Shown here piece by piece: positions 18,865-25,424 of a DNA stretch of 64,000 nucleotides (position 1 is its first letter; every line of letters starts with the position of its first letter). The stretch is from Enterobacter asburiae (GTDB taxonomy: Bacteria > Pseudomonadota > Gammaproteobacteria > Enterobacterales > Enterobacteriaceae): contig NZ_AP019632.1 of NCBI RefSeq assembly GCF_007035645.1, positions 1,364,001 through 1,428,000 on the forward strand, read 5' to 3'. The notes beneath the pieces were generated by a model. The model was not told the origin of the DNA. It was given only the letters and a program-made list of their open reading frames with translations, and made no database searches. The position numbers and the translations under genes are program-made.

Positions 18865-19423
18865 TGCTCTTCTCCTGATTAAGCATGGCGGCTCGGCAGG
18901 CGTTCCAGCCAAGCATGTAAGCGTCTCTGGTGCATTCCTGCCAAGACAGTCTATCGATTGCTGAAAGCGCTTTTTGCATTGTCATTTCATCAGGTACAGC
19001 TACCGGCGCTGGCGGGGCGGTTAAGTTAGAGAGCCCTTCCAGAAACCAAACTGTATGATCGATGTCATTTTTCCCTGGTTTCATCTGTCCTGCCTGCACC
19101 TTCTTCCAGAACGAGATGAAGTGCTCCAGGTTCTCAATTTCGAGCATCTGAGCTGGCGGGGCGGCGTATAGCTTGTCACCGATTTTCAGTCCAAGCTCTT
19201 TCGGTGGGCGGTAATAGACCAGTGTCCATGCTCCGTTGATGAACGCCACCGGCTCGGCACATTTCTCCGCTTCGAGCGATGCCAGCGCGATACGCGCCAG
19301 CTTCAGCTCAATTGACCATGTGCGTTCTTTGAGAGGCTCTAACTCTCCAGACAACATCATCTCTGCAAACTCAATACGCGCGTGCGCAGAAGCGATCAGT
19401 TGCTCTTTGGTGAAGGTGATCAT
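18857..19423 (-). CDS. Phage early protein of unknown function
   Basis: 188 residues starting MITFTKEQLIASAHARIEF. Predicted mostly helical at the N-terminus; the middle has an FINGAWTLVYYRPP segment, also seen in variable lambdoid early proteins, and a C-terminal DAYMLGWNACRAAML helix. No catalytic motif seen. It overlaps the next gene by 8 bases and the previous one by 4, so it belongs to the left operon. Confidence 0.6.
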   Translation of the reverse strand: MITFTKEQLIASAHARIEFAEMMLSGELEPLKERTWSIELKLARIALASLEAEKCAEPVAFINGAWTLVYYRPPKELGLKIGDKLYAAPPAQMLEIENLEHFISFWKKVQAGQMKPGKNDIDHTVWFLEGLSNLTAPPAPVAVPDEMTMQKALSAIDRLSWQECTRDAYMLGWNACRAAMLNQEKSNG

Positions 19424-19743
19424 GATGCCTCTCCTTTACCGGCTGCGGCGGGGACGTCGATGCCAGCAGCAGACAATGCAATGCTGAACGCCTCTTTCAA
19501 ATCTGCAATCTGCTTCTCTGCGGCTTCCAGCGCATTTACCAGATCATCAACGGTTCCAGCCGCTTGGCGTGCGTAATCTGTAATTGCCAGCTCGCATTCA
19601 ATTTCAGTTCCGTTTTCGTTGGTGTGGCAAATAGCAAAGTAATCGGAGTCGATTTCGTTATCAGCCAAATGCCTCAGCGTGTCGGCAACCAGCACTCCGT
19701 TTTCAATCAGCATCTCTGTTGCGCGTTTGTCGATGTTGCTCAT
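19420..19743 (-). CDS. Small phage early protein
   Basis: 107 residues from ATG 19743 (MSNIDKRATEML). N-terminal globular part, then a helical tail with a coiled-coil pattern (VDDLVNALEAAEKQIADLKEAF in heptads, about 65-90). ATGA overlaps on both sides place it in the coupled leftward operon. No function recognised; a start at 19848 is possible but would overlap the neighbour. Confidence 0.6.
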   Translation of the reverse strand: MSNIDKRATEMLIENGVLVADTLRHLADNEIDSDYFAICHTNENGTEIECELAITDYARQAAGTVDDLVNALEAAEKQIADLKEAFSIALSAAGIDVPAAAGKGEAS

Positions 19744-19958
19744 TGGGCGGCTCCTTCGATAACGTCTTCCCCACAGTGCATCTTCCCATTTCGGTAGCTC
19801 GGATGCTGAACGGTGTAGATAAGGTAAGCACTGCCAAACGCAGTCCATTTGCCCTCAATATGCCGCACCTTGCCGCTTTGCTTTCTGCCCTGACGGTCGG
19901 TGTAATTGACAGTTTCACCGACATTGAATTTTGGCTGTAATGCTTTTGCTTTGCTCAT
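19740..19958 (-). CDS. 72-residue phage protein, SH3-like
   Basis: Short basic protein: PKFNVGETVNYTDRQGRKQSG is a pattern typical of small beta-barrel (SH3/Tudor-like) proteins, followed by YLIYTVQHPS. Joined to both neighbours by 4-base overlaps. Unknown function. Confidence 0.6.
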   Translation of the reverse strand: MSKAKALQPKFNVGETVNYTDRQGRKQSGKVRHIEGKWTAFGSAYLIYTVQHPSYRNGKMHCGEDVIEGAAQ

Positions 19959-20785
19959 GACTGAGCTCCTTTGCGAAGCTGGGCGGCTATGGCTGTATGC
20001 TCATCAATAATTTGCGATGCTTCTGCATGGGCCATACCTTCGAGAGAGATAACACCTGTGTCACTTATCCCGGCCAGGCTAATCAGTTCAACAAGGCGAC
20101 GCGCTTTCTTAACGCTAATTTCTGGCGCTATAACGCTGCGGGTAACTTTCTTCTTACCCTTTGCGGCAGCGGAAGCTTTATCCTTCTGAAGAACCTCACC
20201 GGCCTTTTCGCCAAACTCTTTTACTCGGTCAACGGCAACATCAACAGACACGCTTCCAGACTTAACTTCTTTCTGAACGTCGTGGTTAGCTGTGCTAAGG
20301 AGCAGGAGCTTTTCGACAGTATGAACAGACTTGTTGACCAGTTTTGCGATCTCGCTGGTGGTCTGATTGAAGGCGTTATGCAGCTCCTGAATAACTGCAG
20401 CCTGTTCCATATCTGAGAGCGGCAGCTGGTTGTTACTGGTCATGATGCGCGCCAGGCGCTGCACATCGTTACCGTTAAATGGCATGATGTGGATGCGGTC
20501 TACTGGCTTGCCAGCTTCAGCGCAGCGCGCATAGCAGCGGCGACGGCGGTGACCTTCAACAACCCAAACACCACCTTCATCACGTGCGATAACTTCCAGT
20601 GGTGGAACTGATCCGCCGTTCATCAGATAGTTGAACAGGTCATCATCAGCCTGGCGGGTGCGTTCGTCGTCTTCACGCTTATTGAAACCTTCACGAACAT
20701 GGATATCGGAAAGGGCGATAAACATCCCGGTGTCGGTGCGCTTAATTACACCGGCCTTGGTCATTTGCTTGAATGAGTTAGCCAT
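19955..20785 (-). CDS. ParB N-terminal-domain protein
   Basis: 276 residues. Residues about 20-110 match the ParB/Spo0J N-terminal fold, including VPPLEVIARDEGGVWVVEGH and the arginine-rich GHRRRRCYAR patch that binds nucleotide in CTPase ParBs. A KorB-like helix-turn-helix (TTSEIAKLVNKSVHTVEKLL) lies near 140-160. No ParA partner or parS-like cluster is visible nearby, and the prophage is chromosomal, so a role in gene control or replication rather than segregation is likelier. Coupled to both neighbours. Confidence 0.8.
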   Translation of the reverse strand: MANSFKQMTKAGVIKRTDTGMFIALSDIHVREGFNKREDDERTRQADDDLFNYLMNGGSVPPLEVIARDEGGVWVVEGHRRRRCYARCAEAGKPVDRIHIMPFNGNDVQRLARIMTSNNQLPLSDMEQAAVIQELHNAFNQTTSEIAKLVNKSVHTVEKLLLLSTANHDVQKEVKSGSVSVDVAVDRVKEFGEKAGEVLQKDKASAAAKGKKKVTRSVIAPEISVKKARRLVELISLAGISDTGVISLEGMAHAEASQIIDEHTAIAAQLRKGAQS

Positions 20786-21144
20786 CAGAGAGCAACCTCG
20801 TTCTTCATGGAAATCACCACAGGAGGCAGTTCGCGGAGTTCACGCTGAGCTTCCAGAAGATGCATATTGGTTCGGGTCTTAGTGTGACGCTCCACAATGC
20901 GGTCGCACTCTTTAGCCCAACTCTCTACATCCTGGAGAAGGGTGGCGTTCTGCTCAGCCAGTTCCTTACGCTGCGCCAACGCTTCACAGAGCGCGACGCT
21001 GGAAACATCAAGGCGTGTAGCCAGTTCGTTAACCATCCAGCCGTAAGCTGCAGGGAGGAGAGGGGCGGCCTTACGAGCTGCGTCAATAAGCTGCTCTCTT
21101 GTCATGCGTGGTTGTAACTCGGTGACGTTCTGTGTGTTCGTCAT
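20785..21144 (-). CDS. First gene of the leftward early operon, unknown
   Basis: 119 residues from ATG 21144, preceded by CGGAGAAAC. Helical protein with a coiled-coil-like stretch around residues 50-85 (LAEQNATLLQDVESWAKECD). Stop and next start overlap by one base (TGATG) with the ParB-like gene, so the two are probably made together. Function not recognised. Confidence 0.6.
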   Translation of the reverse strand: MTNTQNVTELQPRMTREQLIDAARKAAPLLPAAYGWMVNELATRLDVSSVALCEALAQRKELAEQNATLLQDVESWAKECDRIVERHTKTRTNMHLLEAQRELRELPPVVISMKNEVAL

Positions 21145-21229
21145 GGATAGTTTCTCCGTGTTATAAGCGCTCTGCACAGCGCTGATTTTTGGTTGAACGA
21201 ATCCCTCGCCGTTCGGCGACAAAAATTAA

Positions 21230-21431
21230 AGGGGTTTCGTTTTAGTAAGCACCCAACCAGGGCACTTAGTGAAACGGGCGGCTGCCACCGCCAGTTAGCT
21301 TCTCCACAATTGGGAGCGCGTTCCCCTGAGTTGATTTAACGACTAAGGCCTCTCAAGGAACCGGCTGAACGCGCTTTCAGTTGTGTAAAAGGGGCGGTCG
21401 ACATTAAGGACATTCACAACTGCCGACCGCC
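21230..21431 (-). other. Structured non-coding leader of the left operon
   Basis: No gene. On the minus strand it contains consecutive inverted repeats: GGCGGTCG/CGACCGCC (21424-21431 with 21393-21400, followed by CCTTTT), CAGTTGTG/CACAACTG (21415-21422 with 21378-21385, interlocked with the first), GCGCGTTC/GAACGCGC around 21310-21375, GGCGG/CCGCC near 21275-21290, and an imperfect TAAGTGCCC/GGGTGCTTA. Such density suggests a folded RNA controlling readthrough into the operon, but no known class is recognised. Confidence 0.55.
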
Positions 21432-21489
21432 AAGACTACACACAGCATCTGGTACAGCTACTACGGTTTACCACGGTCCTAACGTGATG

Positions 21490-21618
21490 TGGTTGTGGCG
21501 CTGGGACTCGAACCCAGATAACGTCTGGCCAGCCGCATGAGATACTCCAGGTTATGATCCTTGAGTAGTGCTCAACTCCCCACAAAAGGGGCGCTCTATC
21601 CAATTGAGCCACATCCAC
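21490..21618 (-). other. tRNA-like sequence, non-canonical
   Basis: Minus strand. It has a perfect T-arm (CTGGG-TTCGAGT-CCCAG) followed by CGCCACA, a discriminator A and an encoded CCA end (21490-21492); a good D-arm (GCTC-AATTGGATA-GAGC); and a loop ATCATAA on a GG/CC stem that would read as a CAT anticodon. But it spans 129 nt, and the 5' acceptor candidate (GTGGATG) does not pair with the 3' one. Either a decayed or chimeric tRNA gene, or a tRNA mimic. Not a functional tRNA by simple folding. Confidence 0.5.
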
Positions 21619-21719
21619 AACGTTGAGAGCACTAAATGATGCTTCTAAACAGCTATCGGTTGGGCATCACGTAGCGTTTGCCTGGTGTGCTTATTCACAG
21701 ATAGTGCTCTCAACGTTGT
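21617..21719. repeat. 18-bp perfect inverted repeat around 67 bases
   Basis: Arms 21617-21634 (ACAACGTTGAGAGCACTA) and 21702-21719 (its exact reverse complement). The left arm touches the 5' end of the tRNA-like element. No gene lies between the arms. Confidence 0.85.
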
Positions 21720-21957
21720 ATCCTCGTCTCTTCCGAGGTGTCACACCTGATCGCCACGCTGGTGAAACGTCTCTGGCTGTCGTACACAACTGGCTTGCAC
21801 ATTCCGGCTACCCGCTGGATCGGGATACTGCCTAAGGAATCCCCGGACCGCTGCGGCACATGTGCCATATACCGTACTGCAACTGCTGCCTGTCTTTTCA
21901 CCACATCAGGCTCGGTGGTATTCTTGGAGTTCTCACACAACCAAGAAACTGAATAAC
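21720..21957. other. Intergenic stretch before the small membrane protein gene
   Basis: About 240 bases with no convincing gene on either strand; short overlapping frames lack ribosome sites. A weak promoter for the rightward gene may lie here but I cannot place it confidently. Confidence 0.35.
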
Positions 21958-22275
21958 ATGAACAATCCTTTATCCAACCTTCAGTTGGATGTTTGGTACA
22001 AGGCGCTGATCGTCATTTGCACAATCGTATTCCTCTCTACCGCTGGTGGACTGCTACCAAAATTACCTACAAATTCAGCGCTTCTTATTTCTCTTGGCGG
22101 CATATTTTTTTGCTGTGGTGAATGGAAAAATCATCCACGCTACACAATCCTCGAAGAGGCCATGGGCCAAAGATTTCTTGGTACCGGCTTCAAGCGCAAA
22201 TTCAGTACCACAGGCACCATTCTTTGCTTGCTTGGTGCTTATCTGATCTACAAGGGAATCATGCCACTTTTGTAG
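21958..22275 (+). CDS. Small membrane protein in the sieB-like position
   Basis: 105 residues starting MNNPLSNLQLDVWYK. Three hydrophobic segments (about 15-35, 43-58 and 84-103) with a polar GEWKNHPRY loop between them; it resembles a family of small membrane proteins seen in enteric prophages and plasmids. It is transcribed rightward inside an otherwise leftward region between the CI gene and the left operon, as lambda sieB is, so superinfection exclusion is a reasonable guess. A 102-codon minus-strand frame (22075-22383) overlaps it and is judged less likely. Confidence 0.65.
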   Translation: MNNPLSNLQLDVWYKALIVICTIVFLSTAGGLLPKLPTNSALLISLGGIFFCCGEWKNHPRYTILEEAMGQRFLGTGFKRKFSTTGTILCLLGAYLIYKGIMPLL

Positions 22276-22403
22276 GTCACAACCGCATTTAGGGCACTTG
22301 CTATAAACAGGTGTAAACATCATCCCTTTAGGGAGATTTACCATCTTTCTGTTTGCGCTAGTGCTCATGATGAATACCCACAATGTTCGCTGGTGATGGA
22401 AAT

Positions 22404-22446
22404 AATATAGCTACTTTAAGTAGATGAAATCAACTACTGAAAGTAG
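22404..22446 (-). promoter_or_regulatory. Left early promoter PL with two CI/Cro operators
   Basis: Two 13-bp palindromes, CTACTTTAAGTAG at 22411-22423 and CTACTGAAAGTAG at 22434-22446, centres 23 bp apart. Between and beside them, on the minus strand, lie TTGATT (22428-22433) and TATATT (22404-22409) with an 18-base spacer, a good sigma-70 promoter pointing to the int-side operon. The same palindrome recurs at the right operator. Confidence 0.82.
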
Positions 22447-22498
22447 AAAAAATTGAATGTTAGGTAGAGTGTTTGACTATGTGTATGAATTACAGGCG

Positions 22499-22523
22499 AA
22501 AAAAAACCGGCTTTCGCCGGTTT
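22499..22523 (-). terminator. Terminator of the CI gene
   Basis: AAACCGGC/GCCGGTTT stem with a short loop; on the minus strand it is followed by an uninterrupted T run. It lies 15 bases after the CI stop codon. Confidence 0.85.
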
Positions 22524-22538
22524 GGAATAAATGAAGTA

Positions 22539-23258
22539 TTAGCCAAATTCCATCATTTTTAATGGTAAGCATCTGATTAATTTGCCAAATATATAAACTT
22601 CATTCATCTCATGTTCTTCTATGAAGAAGGGAGGGTAGCGCTCATTATCTGAAAGAACTGCCAATCGTCTGCCCTTTACCTTCTGCAGTCGTTTAACAAA
22701 AGTGCTGTCTTCAAAGTTGAAAACGTATACGCCATCTCCGTTAAACCGGTCAATGCGGCTATCGATGAACAGTAAATCTTTCGGGCATAACGTGGGCATC
22801 ATGCTATCGCCATCAACGTTGATCATGACAATGCCATCTAGAGTTCTTCGACCGAATAATTCGTAAATTCTCTCTTCAGGAATCTCGATTGAACTGACTA
22901 TCGTTGGAAAAGGTTGGTTAATAAATCCTGAACCAGCAGACGCATGAACATCCAATTGCTCAATTCTTACGGTACCAACAGGGGGCAAGTCCCCGCCGTT
23001 AACTGGAACTCCGTAATCAAGATAGGCCGGTGAAACTGCAAGCCTTTCAGCAATTCGAATCATCTTTTCATCCCTTGGCTTTGCTGTGCCAAGAGTATAG
23101 CGTCGCGCCATCTCATATGAGACACCACTGAACTGTGACAATTCTTTTACTCCAATAGATTTCTCTTGGAGAGACTTGTTTAGCCTGTCGGCAAAGTCTT
23201 TGTATTTAGCATCTTCCACCATAAGTAGAAGATTAAGCGCACAAGACATAGTTGTCAT
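22539..23258 (-). CDS. cI: CI-type repressor with LexA-like self-cleavage domain
   Basis: Maintains lysogeny and is cleaved under SOS. 239 residues from ATG 23258. N-terminal helix-turn-helix (GVKELSQFSGVSYEMARRYT), C-terminal S24 domain with the cleavage site Ala108-Gly109 (HASAGSGF), nucleophile Ser152 (DGDSMMPT) and Lys189 (TFVKRL), 37 residues apart as in LexA. The start is uncertain: ATG 23222 (MVEDAKYKDF) fits homologues but has no ribosome site, whereas ATG 23258 lies close to the expected start of a PRM transcript (-10-like TAAAAT at 23263-23268), which would make a leaderless message as in lambda. Confidence 0.92.
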   Translation of the reverse strand: MTTMSCALNLLLMVEDAKYKDFADRLNKSLQEKSIGVKELSQFSGVSYEMARRYTLGTAKPRDEKMIRIAERLAVSPAYLDYGVPVNGGDLPPVGTVRIEQLDVHASAGSGFINQPFPTIVSSIEIPEERIYELFGRRTLDGIVMINVDGDSMMPTLCPKDLLFIDSRIDRFNGDGVYVFNFEDSTFVKRLQKVKGRRLAVLSDNERYPPFFIEEHEMNEVYIFGKLIRCLPLKMMEFG

Positions 23259-23260
23259 TT

Positions 23261-23299
23261 CTATTTTAAGTTGCTAATAAATGCTACTATAAGTAGTAT
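23261..23299 (+). promoter_or_regulatory. Right operator and PR/PRM promoter region
   Basis: Two operator sites: CTATTTTAAGTTG at 23261-23273 (two mismatches) and CTACTATAAGTAG at 23284-23296, centres 23 bp apart, the same spacing as at the left operator. A rightward promoter TTGCTA (23271-23276), 17-base spacer, TAGTAT (23294-23299) overlaps both. The site with mismatches abuts the CI start. Confidence 0.8.
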
Positions 23300-23327
23300 T
23301 GGTTGGTGCTTATCAATAGGAGACAAC

Positions 23328-23597
23328 ATGACACCTCATCTTAAGAATGTTACCGCCAAAGCTGTGAGGGCGGTGGGTTCTATCTCAGAAGTATCAAGAA
23401 GATTTGAATTTCAGTCAGTTCAATCTGTTGCTAATTGGATAGCTAAAAATCGAGTGCCATCTGAAAGAGTTATTCAATTATGTCAATGGGGCGGATGGGC
23501 AGTAACTCCCCATCAGCTCCGCCCTGACATCTACCCAAATCAAAATGACGGGTTGCCAGTTGTTAAAAACATTACACAACTCTCAGTTGAAAAATAA
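23328..23597 (+). CDS. cro: Cro-like repressor
   Basis: 89 residues from ATG 23328 with ribosome site TAGGAGA; an open upstream extension to 23271 runs through the operator and is not coding. YdaS/Cro-type helix-turn-helix: ISEVSRRFEFQSVQSVANWI, followed by VPSERVIQLCQWGGWAVTPHQLRPDIYP, the usual pattern of small phage Cro proteins. First gene of the rightward operon, expected to favour lytic growth by acting at the shared operators. Confidence 0.87.
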   Translation: MTPHLKNVTAKAVRAVGSISEVSRRFEFQSVQSVANWIAKNRVPSERVIQLCQWGGWAVTPHQLRPDIYPNQNDGLPVVKNITQLSVEK

Positions 23598-23616
23598 CTA
23601 CCAAAGGATAACCAAC

Positions 23617-24087
23617 ATGGTAGAGCCAAGCCTGAAAGAAGTAGTGAAAGCGATGTGCAAAGCGTACCCCGGTGGCCGTGAGGCTATGGCCGGTGCTCTT
23701 GGCATGTCAGTAACGCAGTTCAACAACAACCTGTACGAGAAGAACGGTTGCCGCTTCTTTGAAGTGAACGAGCTGGAGGCGATGGAAGACATTTCAAACA
23801 CGTCTCTCCTAGCTGATTACTTCGCGCAACGTCGCGGCGCTCTACTGGTGGACGTTCCGCAGCTGGAAGATCTCGATCGCGTAGATCTGTTTACCCGCGC
23901 TATGAGAACTGCAGCAGCACGCGGACAGGTTGATCAGATTATCCAGAAAGCCCTGGAAGATGGAGTGATTGAGCCGCATGAAGCTGAAGAGATTCACGAA
24001 CATCACCGCCGTCACCTGGCTGCGCGTGAAGAAGAAATCCGCGCGATTGTCGCGCTGTTTAGCCGGAATAAATCCCCAAAAAAGTGA
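23617..24087 (+). CDS. CII/YmfL-like regulatory protein
   Basis: 156 residues from ATG 23617. N-terminal helix-turn-helix (SLKEVVKAMCKAYPGGREA, MAGALGMSVTQFNNNLYEK), a segment typical of YmfL-family proteins of lambdoid phages, followed by a long acidic helical C-terminus (PHEAEEIHEHHRRHLAAREE). The position right after cro suggests a CII-type activator of lysogeny; it is not similar to lambda CII itself. The open upstream extension overlaps cro and is unlikely. Confidence 0.78.
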   Translation: MVEPSLKEVVKAMCKAYPGGREAMAGALGMSVTQFNNNLYEKNGCRFFEVNELEAMEDISNTSLLADYFAQRRGALLVDVPQLEDLDRVDLFTRAMRTAAARGQVDQIIQKALEDGVIEPHEAEEIHEHHRRHLAAREEEIRAIVALFSRNKSPKK

Positions 24088-24149
24088 CGCCAGCGGGCGT
24101 GCAGGCCCCTGGCGTCTTGGCGTGTCGTATTCAGTGGAGAAACTAACGC

Positions 24150-24488
24150 ATGAACAGTTTAAACCGATTGAGACCAGCGAAGCAATTCAGATGCCTTCCA
24201 CTGGTGGGAAAAGACTCCCCGTTCGGCTATGTGGAGAGATTAAACGACCAGGCTGGTGTGAACAACTACCAGCCTGAGAACGCGATGGTAGAGGCTTTTG
24301 CTCAGATGAACGAGAAGGGGCGTGAGGAATGGCTGAAGTTGACCGGCGATTCAGAGACCACAGAGGCATCCCCGTCCACGTCGTCAGGTGGGAGCCACAG
24401 ACTCGACGCGTTATATACCTTCGCGAAGGGTACGATCATGAGTGCTTCAGCCCTCTTGAACAATTCCAGCGTAAATTTACAGAGTTAA
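24150..24488 (+). CDS. Small phage protein of unknown function
   Basis: 112 residues, ribosome site GTGGAG 10 bases before the ATG. The segment PENAMVEAFAQMNEKGREEWLKLTG occurs, from memory, in short early proteins of other lambdoid prophages; the remainder (low-complexity Ser/Thr) overlaps the DUF4222 gene in another frame and may simply be readthrough in a frame without a stop. Confidence 0.5.
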   Translation: MNSLNRLRPAKQFRCLPLVGKDSPFGYVERLNDQAGVNNYQPENAMVEAFAQMNEKGREEWLKLTGDSETTEASPSTSSGGSHRLDALYTFAKGTIMSASALLNNSSVNLQS

Positions 24489-24541
24489 AGGACGACCATG
24501 AGCCTGTTGATGCCATCCCGGCCGATAGTGATAAACCCTGA
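24329..24541 (+). CDS. DUF4222 family protein
   Basis: 70 residues. RRFRDHRGIPVHVVRWEP and VIYLREGYDHECFSPLEQF match the DUF4222 pattern found beside replication genes of enteric prophages. It overlaps the upstream gene by 160 bases in another frame and the replication gene by 44. Its AUG lies after GTGAGG. Function unknown. Confidence 0.65.
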   Translation: MAEVDRRFRDHRGIPVHVVRWEPQTRRVIYLREGYDHECFSPLEQFQRKFTELKDDHEPVDAIPADSDKP

Positions 24542-25424
24542 CCTTGCGTACAGCATTGGCCTGAACGAGGCCATTGCGTTGCAGCAGGTTAACTACTGGC
24601 TTAAAGAAACCACCTCCGGACTGGAGCGTGACGGCGTGCGCTGGATTTACAACACCAACGAGCAGTGGCTGGAGCAGTTCCCGTTCTGGTCTGAGTCTAC
24701 GCTGAAGCGCACATTCACCCGCCTGAAGAACCTCGGCGTGCTCAAAGTTGAGCAACTGAACAAGTCTCAGCGCGACATGACGAACTACTACACGATCAAC
24801 TACGAAAGCGAACTTTTAGATGAGGTCAAAGTGACCAACTCGAAGAGTTCAAATTGCACTCTTCCATCAGGTCAAAATGAACCGATGGAAGAGGTCAAAG
24901 TGAAACGCTCCATCGGGTCAAAACGAACAGCTCTCATCAGGTCAAATTGCACTGATGTTCTTACAGAGAATACAACAGAGAATACTACAGATATTAAAAA
25001 ACCTATTTGTCCGGTTGCCCCGCAACCAGACGGTGATGTGTTTATCACCGATCAGGCTAAACAGGTTTTAACCCATCTGAACCAGGTGACCAGTTCGCGT
25101 TATCAGGTTTCAACAACTTCGCTGCAGAACATCCGCGCCAGAATCAGTGAAGGTTACACCGTTGAAGAGTTATCGCTGGTGGTGGATTACTGCAACGCCA
25201 AGTGGAGCGACGACCTCACGATGTCGGCTTACCTTCGCCCACAGACTCTTTTCCAGCCAACAAAGTTCCCAGGCTATCTGAAGTCAGCGAAAAGCTGGGC
25301 AAAAGCTGGGCGTCCTCCTCGCGTAAACGGAGAGTGGGCCCGAGAAGATGGCGTGTTCCGTTCCAGCTTCCAGAACACTGATTACAGCAAAGTCCCCAAC
25401 GGTTTCAGAGGAGCGAACTCATGA
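24498..25424 (+). CDS. Replication initiation protein, O-like
   Basis: 308 residues, ribosome site AAAGGACG. N-terminal winged-helix region (LNEAIALQQVNYWLKET, STLKRTFTRLKNLGVLKVEQ), a central low-complexity region that coincides with DNA iterons, and a C-terminal domain (SLQNIRARISEGYTVEELS, LRPQTLFQPTKFPGYL) of the phage replication C-terminal family (Phg_2220_C type). By analogy with lambda O it binds the repeats within its own gene. No DnaC-like or helicase gene follows, so the host loader or an unrecognised gene would be needed. Confidence 0.85.
   Translation: MSLLMPSRPIVINPDLAYSIGLNEAIALQQVNYWLKETTSGLERDGVRWIYNTNEQWLEQFPFWSESTLKRTFTRLKNLGVLKVEQLNKSQRDMTNYYTINYESELLDEVKVTNSKSSNCTLPSGQNEPMEEVKVKRSIGSKRTALIRSNCTDVLTENTTENTTDIKKPICPVAPQPDGDVFITDQAKQVLTHLNQVTSSRYQVSTTSLQNIRARISEGYTVEELSLVVDYCNAKWSDDLTMSAYLRPQTLFQPTKFPGYLKSAKSWAKAGRPPRVNGEWAREDGVFRSSFQNTDYSKVPNGFRGANS
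24824..24951 (+). other. Probable phage replication origin: six iterons
   Basis: Six copies of GGTCAAA (one is GTTCAAA) begin at 24824, 24847, 24870, 24893, 24916 and 24940: spacing 23, 23, 23, 23, 24. Extended forms read CATCAGGTCAAA or GAAGAGGTCAAAGTGA. An AT-rich stretch follows (24952-25010). Iterons plus an AT-rich element inside the initiator gene is the lambda ori arrangement. Confidence 0.85.

Noticed and set aside
21436..21618. 60-codon open frame over the tRNA-like element
   Set aside because: The frame coincides with D-arm, T-arm and CCA features, which explain the sequence better than a protein.
22075..22368. Minus-strand frame starting MSTSANRKMVNLPKG with a CPKCGC motif, 30 bases after the PL start
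   Set aside because: Position suits an N-like gene, and its basic end is suggestive, but most of it is antisense to the small membrane protein gene, which looks like a true family. Kept only as an alternative.
24824..24951. CRISPR array
   Set aside because: The repeats are 7-12 bases with 11-16 base gaps inside a coding gene and with no cas genes; they are iterons.
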